A stretch of 58,828 nucleotides of DNA from Acidobacteriota bacterium (GTDB lineage: Bacteria > Acidobacteriota > UBA6911): positions 1 to 58,828 of the forward strand of contig JAAYAJ010000003.1 of NCBI GenBank assembly GCA_012719455.1. The letters are read 5' to 3'. The notes below the pieces were generated by a model. The model was not told where the DNA came from. It saw only the letters and a list, made by a program, of their open reading frames with translations, and made no database searches. Each line of letters begins with the position of its first letter. The stretch's first letter is position 1. A program made the position numbers and the translations under genes. Positions 52,099 to 58,828 of the stretch are shown piece after piece.

Positions 52099-52930
52099 CC
52101 GTCTTCCGGGTGCCGATCAGGAGGTTGTAGGCTTCCTTCCGGGTGATGCCCCGCTGCCGGGCCACCGATTTCAGGGCCTCGTTGCGTGGCAGGCCGGACC
52201 GTTCCATCTCATCGGCGAGGTGCCGCTCGATTTCATCGGGGAAGGAGACGGGCGCAGCGGCGGCTTCCCCCCGGTCGACCACCAGGGTGATTTCCCCCTG
52301 GATCCTCGGCCTCCCGGCGATGATGGAGTGTAGTTCTGAGAGGGTGCCGGCTAGGAATTCCTCGTGGATCTTCGTCAATTCCCGCACCATGCACGCCTTT
52401 CGATCCCCCAGCACCTCGACCATGTCCCCGAGCGAGGCGAGCAGGCGGTGGGGGGCTTCGTAAAAGATCAGGGTGGCGGGCACCGGCGCCACTTCTTCGA
52501 GCCGGTTCCGGCGCGCGGAGGAGCGCGGGGGGAGGAACCCGGCGAAAAGGAAGGTGTCGGTTGGGAGCCCCGAGCCGACCAGTGCGGCGATGGCGGCCGA
52601 GGGTCCGGGGATCGGTGTGACGGGGATCCCCTCGCGCCGGCAGGCGGCCACCAGTGTGTACCCGGGGTCTGAGATCAGGGGTGTTCCGGAATCGCTGACC
52701 AGGGCGATCGTCTTCCCCTCGCGCAGAAGCTCCAGGAAGCGCCGGGTGCGGCTCTCCTCGTTGAACTTGTGATAGCTTTCCTTCGGCGTCGTGATCCCGT
52801 AGCGCGCGAGCAGCTTGGCGGTGTGCCGGGTGTCCTCGCAGGCGACCAGGTCCGCTTCCTTCAGGATGCGCAGAGCCCGCAGCGTGATGTCTTCCAGGTT
52901 CCCCAGGGGGGTGGCGACGAGGTAGAGCAC
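52091..52930 (-). CDS. rsmI: 16S rRNA (cytidine-1402-2'-O) methyltransferase
   Basis: This encodes 279 residues from GTG at 52930. LYLVATPLGNLEDITLRALR, CEDTRHTAKLL, ALVSDSGTPLISDPGY and PIPGPSAAIAAL are the RsmI signatures, all in the expected order. The enzyme methylates the 2'-O of C1402 in 16S rRNA with SAM. It lies seven bases after pdxJ, in an operon pdxJ-rsmI on the minus strand, probably also with gltX. Confidence 0.96.
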   Translation of the reverse strand: MLYLVATPLGNLEDITLRALRILKEADLVACEDTRHTAKLLARYGITTPKESYHKFNEESRTRRFLELLREGKTIALVSDSGTPLISDPGYTLVAACRREGIPVTPIPGPSAAIAALVGSGLPTDTFLFAGFLPPRSSARRNRLEEVAPVPATLIFYEAPHRLLASLGDMVEVLGDRKACMVRELTKIHEEFLAGTLSELHSIIAGRPRIQGEITLVVDRGEAAAAPVSFPDEIERHLADEMERSGLPRNEALKSVARQRGITRKEAYNLLIGTRKTVT

Positions 52931-52937
52931 GGGTCGC

Positions 52938-53678
52938 CTATTCGGCGCCGTTCATGGCCCGGAGCATTTCCCGGACGGCGCGCTCGAGCCCGACCAGCGC
53001 GGCGCGCGCGATGATGTTGTGGCCGATGTTGAGCTCCTCGATCTCGGGGACGGCCGATATTGGGCGGACGTTGCGGTAGGTCAGCCCGTGCCCCGCCAGG
53101 ACCTTGAGCCCCTTTCTCCTTCCCAGTTCCGCCGCCTGGACGACCTTGGTCAGCTCCCTCCGAAAGATGTCCCCCGCCAAGTCCGGGCTTTTCGGGGTGG
53201 CCTCGGAGTAGGCCCGAGTGTTGAGTTCGATCATGGAGGCGCCGAGATCGGCGGCGGCGGCGACCTGGTCGAGTTCCGGGTCGATGAAAAGGCTGACCTG
53301 GATCCGGGCGGCTTCGAGCTGCCGGATGGCCGCCGCGAGCGACTCGGGGTTGGCCAGGAGGTTGAGTCCCCCCTCGGTGGTGATTTCCTCCTCCCTTTCC
53401 GGGACCAGGGTCGCCTGGTCGGGATGAAAGTCGACGGCGAGGCGAAGCATTTCGGGAGTCGCCGCCATCTCGAGATTCAGTCGCGTCGTCACCGTCTCCC
53501 TCAGCCGGCGCACGTCGCTGTCCCGGATGTGGCGCCGGTCGGAGCGCAGGTGGACCGTGATGCCGTCCGCACCCGCGAGTTCGGCCAGGATCGCAGCGGC
53601 GACCGGGTCCGGCTCGAGCGCCCGGCGTGCCTGGCGAATGGTGGCGATGTGGTCGATGTTTACGCCCAGCTTGGTCAT
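52938..53678 (-). CDS. pdxJ: Pyridoxine 5'-phosphate synthase
   Basis: This encodes 246 residues. [43 protein letters not shown] and GHGLTYRNV with [10 protein letters not shown] are the PdxJ motifs. It condenses 3-amino-1-hydroxyacetone phosphate with deoxyxylulose phosphate in vitamin B6 synthesis. The start has GGGGGAG ahead; gap to gltX is 16 bases. Confidence 0.97.
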   Translation of the reverse strand: MTKLGVNIDHIATIRQARRALEPDPVAAAILAELAGADGITVHLRSDRRHIRDSDVRRLRETVTTRLNLEMAATPEMLRLAVDFHPDQATLVPEREEEITTEGGLNLLANPESLAAAIRQLEAARIQVSLFIDPELDQVAAAADLGASMIELNTRAYSEATPKSPDLAGDIFRRELTKVVQAAELGRRKGLKVLAGHGLTYRNVRPISAVPEIEELNIGHNIIARAALVGLERAVREMLRAMNGAE

Positions 53679-53694
53679 AGCTCCCCCGTTTCCT

Positions 53695-55140
53695 TCATTC
53701 ATTTTCGGTTTTCGCGCCCTGCAGCGCACGCGCGAGGCGGCCGAGGCGCTCGAGCGTCCGTTCCTTCCCCAGCGCGAGCATGACTTCGAACAGCCCGGGC
53801 GCCACCCCCTGTCCCGTGAGCCCCACCCGGGCGGCGTTGATCAGGAGCCCCGCCTTGACCCCGCGCTCCGAAGCCAGGGCGCGCAGCATCTCTTCAGTCG
53901 ATTCCAGGGTGAAACTTTCCGCGTCGCGGTAGCGGGCCTCGAGCTCCGCCACCAGCTCCCCCAGGACGGGGTCGGAGAGGAACTTCGCCGCCGCGGCCGG
54001 GTCGTAGGCGAAATCGTCGGTAAAAAAGGCCCGGAAGGTGCCGCTCCAGTCGCTCGCTTTGCGCACCCGGCTCTTCAGCAGTTCAAGGATGGCGTCGAGA
54101 GTTTCGGGGGGGTAGTCCGTGGGTGTTTCCCCCCACACCCCCGCCGCCTTCAGTTCCTCTTCGGCCAGGGCGCGCAGCCGCGCGGCGGGCAGGGCGCGCA
54201 GGTACTGGCCGTTGAACCAGTCCAGCTTGTCGGTCCCGAACACGGCGTTGGCCCGGCCGACCCCGGCCAGAGTGAACAGGGACACCAGTTCCCGGCGGTC
54301 GAGAATCTCCCGGTCGTCCCCGGGGGACCACCCCAGGAGTGAAAGAAAGTTGAAAAAGGCCTCCGGCAGGTAGCCCGCTTCCGCGTAGGCCATGACCGAG
54401 GTTGCCCCGTGCCGCTTGGAGAGCCGCTGCTTGTCCGGCCCCAAAATCAGCGGGAGGTGGGCGAAGACGGGGAGCGGACGCCCGGCGGCTTGGTAGAGCA
54501 GGATCTGCTTGGGGGTGTTGGAAATATGGTCCGCCCCACGGATCACGTGGGTGATGGCCATGTCGAGGTCGTCGACGACCACGCCGAGGTGGTAGGTGGG
54601 CACCCCGTCGGAACGCAGGAGGACGAAGTCCTCCAGGGTGGAGTGGTCGACCTCGATCCGCCCGAACACGCCGTCCTCGAACACTGTCCTGCCCGGCGGG
54701 ACGCCGAAGCGCAGGGCGCAGGGCTCCCCGGCTCCAGCCCGGCGGGCCGACTCCCCGGCGTCAAGGTGCGGACAGGAGTGGTCGGCGGCGCCCGCCGTTC
54801 CCTCGCGATAGTCGCGGTCCTCCCCGGCCGCGCTGCAGAAGCAGCGGTAGACTTTCCCCGCCGCGAGCAGGTCAGTGGCGAATTCCCGGTAGCGTTCGAG
54901 CCGGCGGGACTGGTAATGGGGGCCCTCGTCCCAATCAAGCCCCAGCCAGCGCATCCCCTCGAGGATCCCCTCCACCATCTCCTCCGACGAGCGGGAGAAA
55001 TCCGTGTCCTCGATGCGGAGTACCATGCGGCCGCCATAATGGCGGGCGAAGAGCCAGTTGAAGAGGGCGGTCCGTGCGCCTCCGACGTGGAGGTAGCCGG
55101 TGGGGCTGGGGGCGAAACGGACGCGGACCTGGCTGGGCAT
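53695..55140 (-). CDS. gltX: Glutamyl-tRNA synthetase
   Basis: This encodes 481 residues. HIGH-type motif in [18 protein letters not shown] and the KMSKS-type motif in [14 protein letters not shown] are both present, with zinc-type cysteines (YRCFCSA and HSCPH). Since gatCA is nearby, this enzyme may be non-discriminating and charge both tRNA-Glu and tRNA-Gln. That is an inference. It leads an operon with pdxJ and rsmI. Confidence 0.95.
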   Translation of the reverse strand: MPSQVRVRFAPSPTGYLHVGGARTALFNWLFARHYGGRMVLRIEDTDFSRSSEEMVEGILEGMRWLGLDWDEGPHYQSRRLERYREFATDLLAAGKVYRCFCSAAGEDRDYREGTAGAADHSCPHLDAGESARRAGAGEPCALRFGVPPGRTVFEDGVFGRIEVDHSTLEDFVLLRSDGVPTYHLGVVVDDLDMAITHVIRGADHISNTPKQILLYQAAGRPLPVFAHLPLILGPDKQRLSKRHGATSVMAYAEAGYLPEAFFNFLSLLGWSPGDDREILDRRELVSLFTLAGVGRANAVFGTDKLDWFNGQYLRALPAARLRALAEEELKAAGVWGETPTDYPPETLDAILELLKSRVRKASDWSGTFRAFFTDDFAYDPAAAAKFLSDPVLGELVAELEARYRDAESFTLESTEEMLRALASERGVKAGLLINAARVGLTGQGVAPGLFEVMLALGKERTLERLGRLARALQGAKTENE

Positions 55141-55243
55141 GGGGACTTACCTCGAAAAACATTAGCTTATCATGCCGCGCCCGGCGGCGAAAGGAGCGGG
55201 CCGAAATAGTGCCCCTTCGTGGTGGATTTTGCGGCCGAAATCC

Positions 55244-55249
55244 TATACT
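55244..55249 (+). promoter_or_regulatory. -10 box of the tRNA-Ser gene
   Basis: TATACT at 55244-55249 lies 37 bases before the tRNA 5' end. I see no clear -35 box at the standard distance, so the promoter call is modest. Confidence 0.4.
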
Positions 55250-55286
55250 ATTGCCATTCGACCCGCGGACCTTGCGCCCGCGATCC

Positions 55287-55379
55287 GGAGAGGTGCTGGA
55301 GTGGTTGAACAGGGCTGCCTGCTAAGCAGTTATACTGGCTAAACCGGTATCGAGGGTTCGAATCCCTCCCTCTCCGCCA
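55287..55379 (+). tRNA. tRNA-Ser (anticodon GCU)
   Basis: A 93-base tRNA with a long variable arm. The acceptor stem GGAGAGG pairs with CCTCTCC, and G-CCA is encoded at the 3' end. The anticodon loop CTGCTAA holds GCT, reading AGC/AGU codons. The T-arm GGGTTCGAATCCC is intact. It reads AGY serine. Confidence 0.97.
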
Positions 55380-55399
55380 CGCCCCTCCCGAGCAGCCTT

Positions 55400-55531
55400 T
55401 CTTTCCTCCGTATCCGTTATCCCCATGCCCGAAAGCTTCCGGATCAGCAGCCGGAAGAGGCTCCGGGAGATCTCGATGTTGTGCGACAGGAGGTCGAAGA
55501 AGTCCGGGGCTTTGGTTTTCAGAGCCGGCAC
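55400..55531 (-). pseudogene. Possible remnant of a DUF47/PhoU-like N-terminus
   Basis: The minus frame below 55531 reads LKTKAPDFFDLLSHNIEISR, then SLFRLLIRKLSGMGITDTEE, before it runs into the tRNA. FFDLL followed by amphipathic helix is the feel of the first helix of DUF47 (phosphate-transport regulator, PhoU-like) proteins. There is no sensible start, and the frame has no room for a full gene. It may be a decayed fragment or chance. The remaining bases between 55531 and the efflux gene hold nothing that I recognise. Confidence 0.3.
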
Positions 55532-55660
55532 CAGGTAGAGGGAACAGGAGCGGGAGGGCTTTCCCTCCCCCCCGCTGCACGCTCAGGGACCCGATCCGTT
55601 CCAGGGACATTTCGCGGCCGCCCGATACCCCGTCTTTGACTGCCGGAAATCCCGCCGGGA

Positions 55661-57067
55661 TTAAGCCCCTCCCCCCAGAACCTTGTACAGGGTGACCAGG
55701 TTGCTCCAGCGGGCCAGACGGAGCGACACGAGCTTCTGCCTGGCGGCGAATAGCTCGCGTTGGGCTACGAGGACGCCGAGGTAACCGTCGATCCCGCTTT
55801 CATACCGGGCTTGGGAAAGGCGGTGGGTGTCCTCGAGCGTGCTTACCAGCGATTCGAGCGCCCGCTGCTGGGCCAGGAGGGAATCCCTGCGGCTCAACGC
55901 GTCGCTCACCTCGCGGAACGCCGTCTGGATCGCCCGCTCATAATCGGCGACGGCGATGTCCCGGTCGATGCCGGCGGCGTCGTACTGCGCCCTCCGGGAG
56001 CCGGAATCGAAGATCGGCAGCGACACCTGCGGCACAAAACTCCAGGCGCCGGCCCCGGGCTTGAAGAGTTCGCCCAAGTCCCCGCTGGTGATTCCCCCGG
56101 CGGCCGTGAGGGTGATGCGGGGGAAAAAGGCGGCGCGCGCCGCCCCGATGTTGGCCTGAGCCGCCTTCAGTCGGTGCTCGGCCACGAGGATGTCGGGGCG
56201 CCGGAGCAGCACCTCGGACGACATTCCGGCGGAAATGTCCCCGAGCCGTGCGGCCGTGTCCAGGTCGCCGGTGACGAGCCCGGCGGCCACCGGGGCGCCC
56301 ACGACGAGGTCGAGGGCGTTTCGGTCGAGTTTCTCCTGGCCCGCGAAGCGGGCGATCTCCACCCGCGCGGCTTCGACCTGGCTCTCGGCCTGCCGGACTT
56401 CCAAGTCGTTGCCTATGCCGAGGTCGCGCGTCCGAGTGATCAGGTCGAGGACCTCCTGCTGGGTGGCGAGCGTGGAGCGGGCGAGTTCCAGGTTTTCCCG
56501 GTCCGCGGCCAGCGACAGGTAACCGTGGGCGACTGCGGCGACGAGCGAGATCTGGGTCGCCGCGCGCGCCTGCTCGCTTGCCAGGAACTGTTCCAGCGCC
56601 CGGCTCTCGAGGCTGCGGATGCGCCCGAAGAAATCGAGCTCCCATGCACTGGTCCCCAGCCCGACCGTGTAGACGGTGACGTTCTGCGCCCCGCCGCCGC
56701 CCGCAAGGCTCTCGGGGACCCGGTGGGCGTCGAGATTGGCGCTGGCGGCGATGGTGGGTCGGCGTTCGGCGCCCTGGATCCGGTACAGCGCCCGGAACTT
56801 CTCGATGGTGAGCGCCGCCGCGCGCAGGTCGCGGTTATTGTCGAGCGCCGTCTGGATCACGGTGCGCAGGTTCGGGTCCCCGAAGAACTGCTCCCAGTCG
56901 AGGTCGGCGGGGATGGGCGCTCCCGCGGCGCCTTGGCGCGTGGGGTCCGCCGCGGGCCACGACGTCGGGACCGGCGCCTCCGGGCGCGCGTATTTTCCGG
57001 GACGGGGACAGCCCGAGAGAAAGAGTGACAGTCCGACAAGCAGCAGCAAGATGCATTTATGCTTCAT
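55661..57067 (-). CDS. Outer-membrane efflux lipoprotein (NodT/OprM-like)
   Basis: This encodes 468 residues. The signal peptide ends in a lipobox (LFLSGC, Cys20). Two OEP repeats are seen: FGDPNLRTVIQTALDNNRDL and VRQAESQVEAARVEI, then LLRRPDILVAEHRLKAAQANIGAARAAFFPRI, a classic motif. A barrel trimer forms the exit duct of tripartite RND pumps. The start at 57067 overlaps the end of the RND gene by 11 bases. It is the last gene of this minus-strand operon. Confidence 0.93.
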   Translation of the reverse strand: MKHKCILLLLVGLSLFLSGCPRPGKYARPEAPVPTSWPAADPTRQGAAGAPIPADLDWEQFFGDPNLRTVIQTALDNNRDLRAAALTIEKFRALYRIQGAERRPTIAASANLDAHRVPESLAGGGGAQNVTVYTVGLGTSAWELDFFGRIRSLESRALEQFLASEQARAATQISLVAAVAHGYLSLAADRENLELARSTLATQQEVLDLITRTRDLGIGNDLEVRQAESQVEAARVEIARFAGQEKLDRNALDLVVGAPVAAGLVTGDLDTAARLGDISAGMSSEVLLRRPDILVAEHRLKAAQANIGAARAAFFPRITLTAAGGITSGDLGELFKPGAGAWSFVPQVSLPIFDSGSRRAQYDAAGIDRDIAVADYERAIQTAFREVSDALSRRDSLLAQQRALESLVSTLEDTHRLSQARYESGIDGYLGVLVAQRELFAARQKLVSLRLARWSNLVTLYKVLGGGA

Positions 57068-58828
57068 GAGGCGCCCTCTTTTTACGGCCAAAAAGCTGGC
57101 TCACGATGACGAAAAACAGGGGGATGAAGAAGATAGCCAGGAATGTGGCCGTGATCATCCCGCCGAGCACGCTGGTGCCGAGCGCCTTCTGGGCCCCGGC
57201 CCCGGCGCCGGAGGAGATGGCAAGCGGCAGTACGCCGAACCCGAAGGCCAGCGACGTCATCACGATGGGGCGGAGGCGCAGCCTGACCCCCTCCAGGGTG
57301 GCTTCGATCAGCCCCATGCCGTTTTCGACCCGGACTTTCGCGAACTGCACGATCAGGATGGCGTTCTTGGTCGTCAGTCCCAGTACCGTCAGGAGACCGA
57401 TCTGGAAATAGACGTCGTTGGGCAGGCCGCGCAAGGTGGATGCCAGCACCCCGCCGATCACCCCGAGGGGGAGGGTGAGGAGGATGGTCACGGGGATGGA
57501 CCAGCTCTCATAGAGCGCCGCCAGCACGAGGAAGATGGCGAGAACGGAGAAGGCGTAGAGCATCACGGTCTGCTGCGAGGATATCCGCTCCTGGTAGGAC
57601 AGGCCGGTCCATTCGTGGCCGAACCCCTGCGGGAGCCGTGACGCCAGTTCCTCCATGACTTTCATCGCCTCGCCCGAACTCCTGCCGGGAGCGGGCTCCC
57701 CCTGGAAGTTCAGGGATGGGAACCCGTTGAACCGCTCCAGCAGCGGCGAGTCGTAATACCAGTGGCTCGTGGCCAGGGCGGAGATCGGGACCATCCCGCC
57801 GGTCCGGTTGCGCACGTAGAAATGGTCGAGGTGCTCCGGGAGCATCCGGAATGGGGCGTCGGCCTGCACGTAGACGCGCTTGACGCGCCCCCCCTGGATG
57901 AAATCGTTCACGTAGGCGCTCCCGAACGCGACCGAGATAGCGTTCTGAACTTCGCTCACGGAAACCCCCATGGCCCCCGCCTTGTCCCAGTCGATGTCGA
58001 TTTTGTGTTGGGCCGTGTCCTCCATTCCGTTCGGGCGCACCGAGGCCAGGCGCGGGTCCTGCATGGCCATGCCCATGAGTTGCAACCGCGCCTGCATCAG
58101 CTTTTCGTGCCCCAGCCCGGCCCGGTCCTGCAGCATGAAGTCGAACCCCCTGGCCATGCCGAGTTCGACCACGGCAGGGGGGATGACCGGATAGATCCTG
58201 GCGTTGCGGATCGCGGCCAGGACGGGTATCGCCCGGCCGACGATCGCTTCGGCCTTCAGCTCCGGCGAGTTGCGCAGGTCCCAGTCCTTGAGCTTGATGT
58301 AGACCATCCCCTGGTCCTGCCCTCCCCCGGCCGAACTCACGCCGGCGACGGTCAGGCACTCTTGCACCGTCTCCTTTTCGTTGTTGAGGAAATGGTCCCG
58401 GATCTTCTCCAGGACCTCGACCGTCTGTTCCTGGGTGGAGCCGGGGGGGAGTTGGACGATCGTCAGCAGCGCCCCCTGGTCCTCGTCGGGAAGGTAACCG
58501 GTGGGCATCCTCATGAAAAAGAAGCCCGTCAGCGCGACGATCAGGACAAAGACGGCGACGTAGGGGAGCTTGAAGCCGAGGATATGCGCCACCGCCGAAC
58601 GGTAGCCGTCCCGCACCCGGTTGAACAGGCGGTTGAACCAGCGGAAGAAGGAGCGGAGGGGCCGGAACCTGGTCTCGGCGGCCTCGTGGTCCGGGGCCTC
58701 GGGCTTGAGCAGGTTGGCGCAGAGCACGGGAGTCAGGATCAGAGCCACCAGGACCGACAGGATCATCGAGGAGATGATGGTGATCGAAAACTGGCGGTAA
58801 ATGATGCCGGTGGACCCCCCGAAAAACA
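57057..58828 (-). CDS. RND multidrug efflux transporter permease, HAE1 family (partial, C-terminal ~590 residues)
   Basis: The gene enters from the right edge. The visible start FFGGSTGIIYRQFSITIISS is the helix-4 area of AcrB/MexB-like proteins, followed by MILSVLVALILTPVLCANLLKP. Porter-domain motifs and FSVLAIFLVLAALYESWSIP, then GLTTKNAILIVQFAK, are clear. These pumps use proton motive force to expel hydrophobic drugs. The end overlaps the outer-membrane factor gene. The membrane fusion protein must lie outside the window, to the right. Confidence 0.95.
   Translation of the reverse strand, partial: FFGGSTGIIYRQFSITIISSMILSVLVALILTPVLCANLLKPEAPDHEAAETRFRPLRSFFRWFNRLFNRVRDGYRSAVAHILGFKLPYVAVFVLIVALTGFFFMRMPTGYLPDEDQGALLTIVQLPPGSTQEQTVEVLEKIRDHFLNNEKETVQECLTVAGVSSAGGGQDQGMVYIKLKDWDLRNSPELKAEAIVGRAIPVLAAIRNARIYPVIPPAVVELGMARGFDFMLQDRAGLGHEKLMQARLQLMGMAMQDPRLASVRPNGMEDTAQHKIDIDWDKAGAMGVSVSEVQNAISVAFGSAYVNDFIQGGRVKRVYVQADAPFRMLPEHLDHFYVRNRTGGMVPISALATSHWYYDSPLLERFNGFPSLNFQGEPAPGRSSGEAMKVMEELASRLPQGFGHEWTGLSYQERISSQQTVMLYAFSVLAIFLVLAALYESWSIPVTILLTLPLGVIGGVLASTLRGLPNDVYFQIGLLTVLGLTTKNAILIVQFAKVRVENGMGLIEATLEGVRLRLRPIVMTSLAFGFGVLPLAISSGAGAGAQKALGTSVLGGMITATFLAIFFIPLFFVIVSQLFGRKKRAPHEA

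Noticed and set aside
55287-55379. A frame reading GGEGGIRTLDTGL over the tRNA
   Set aside because: This is the usual false translation of a serine tRNA.

Overview
The window is a high-GC (roughly 65%) bacterial chromosome segment packed with genes on both strands. The gene mix suggests a Gram-negative, probably anaerobic or facultative organism, and Acidobacteriota is my best guess. Evidence for a Gram-negative envelope is the set of outer-membrane barrels, a TonB/ExbD pair, an RND pump with its outer-membrane factor, and a PEP-CTERM protein. Evidence for anaerobic metabolism is a four-subunit 2-oxoacid:ferredoxin oxidoreductase, an aldehyde:ferredoxin oxidoreductase (AOR) family enzyme with an FeS partner, and a membrane pyrophosphatase. 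The lineage is an inference; there is no rRNA gene in the window.

Layout. 1-4 kb: the end of a xanthine-dehydrogenase-type FAD subunit, a small OB-fold-like lipoprotein, a PEP-CTERM protein behind a sigma-54-type promoter, a frameshifted outer-membrane barrel gene and an M48 lipoprotein protease. 4-10 kb (minus strand): AOR-family enzyme, Tat-type four-cluster ferredoxin, a DUF481 protein and a ResB/CcsA cytochrome c assembly pair. 10-15 kb: a carbohydrate-esterase group (glucuronoyl-esterase-like, SGNH hydrolase, alpha/beta hydrolase) and a sugar-cation symporter. 15-22 kb: beta-CASP nuclease, a convergent and overlapping PhoR/PhoB-type pair, a DMT exporter, a PHP phosphatase and a ROK kinase. 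22-26 kb: an MrfA/MrfB-type DNA repair pair. 26-34 kb: a SurA-N/DsbA fusion, korDABC, a zinc-ribbon mini-protein, a ClpX-like AAA+ protein, an unrecognised basic-tailed protein, and spmAB. 34-43 kb: divergent membrane pyrophosphatase, tonB-exbD, a two-component system, a Yip1/TPR-like protein, queF and a small barrel. 43-46 kb: an exported tetrapyrrole-methylase-like protein translationally coupled to an FmdE/tungstate-binding (TupA-like) fusion that has a CxxCH motif. 46-55 kb: DUF255 protein, DUF1844 protein, ribF, gatC, gatA, rsmI, pdxJ, gltX and a tRNA-Ser(GCU). 55-58.8 kb: an outer-membrane efflux lipoprotein and an RND pump cut by the window edge.

How it fits together. The AOR-family enzyme normally needs tungsten (or molybdenum), and a TupA-like tungstate-binding domain is encoded about 38 kb away. 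The cytochrome c assembly genes could mature the CxxCH site on that same fusion. The Kor operon and the AOR share ferredoxin as electron carrier, and the pyrophosphatase would conserve energy from biosynthetic pyrophosphate. These links are inferred from families, not shown by the sequence.

Most promising candidate for something undescribed: 43652-45963. A SAM-dependent tetrapyrrole methylase fold carries what looks like a secretion signal, and its stop codon overlaps the start of a secreted FmdE-TupA fusion. Other signals worth attention are the leaderless promoter at 46021, the near-consensus sigma-54 site at 959-974, the convergent phoR/phoB overlap, a cloverleaf-like palindromic element at 12377-12455 and a hidden coding-like frame at 48091-48318.
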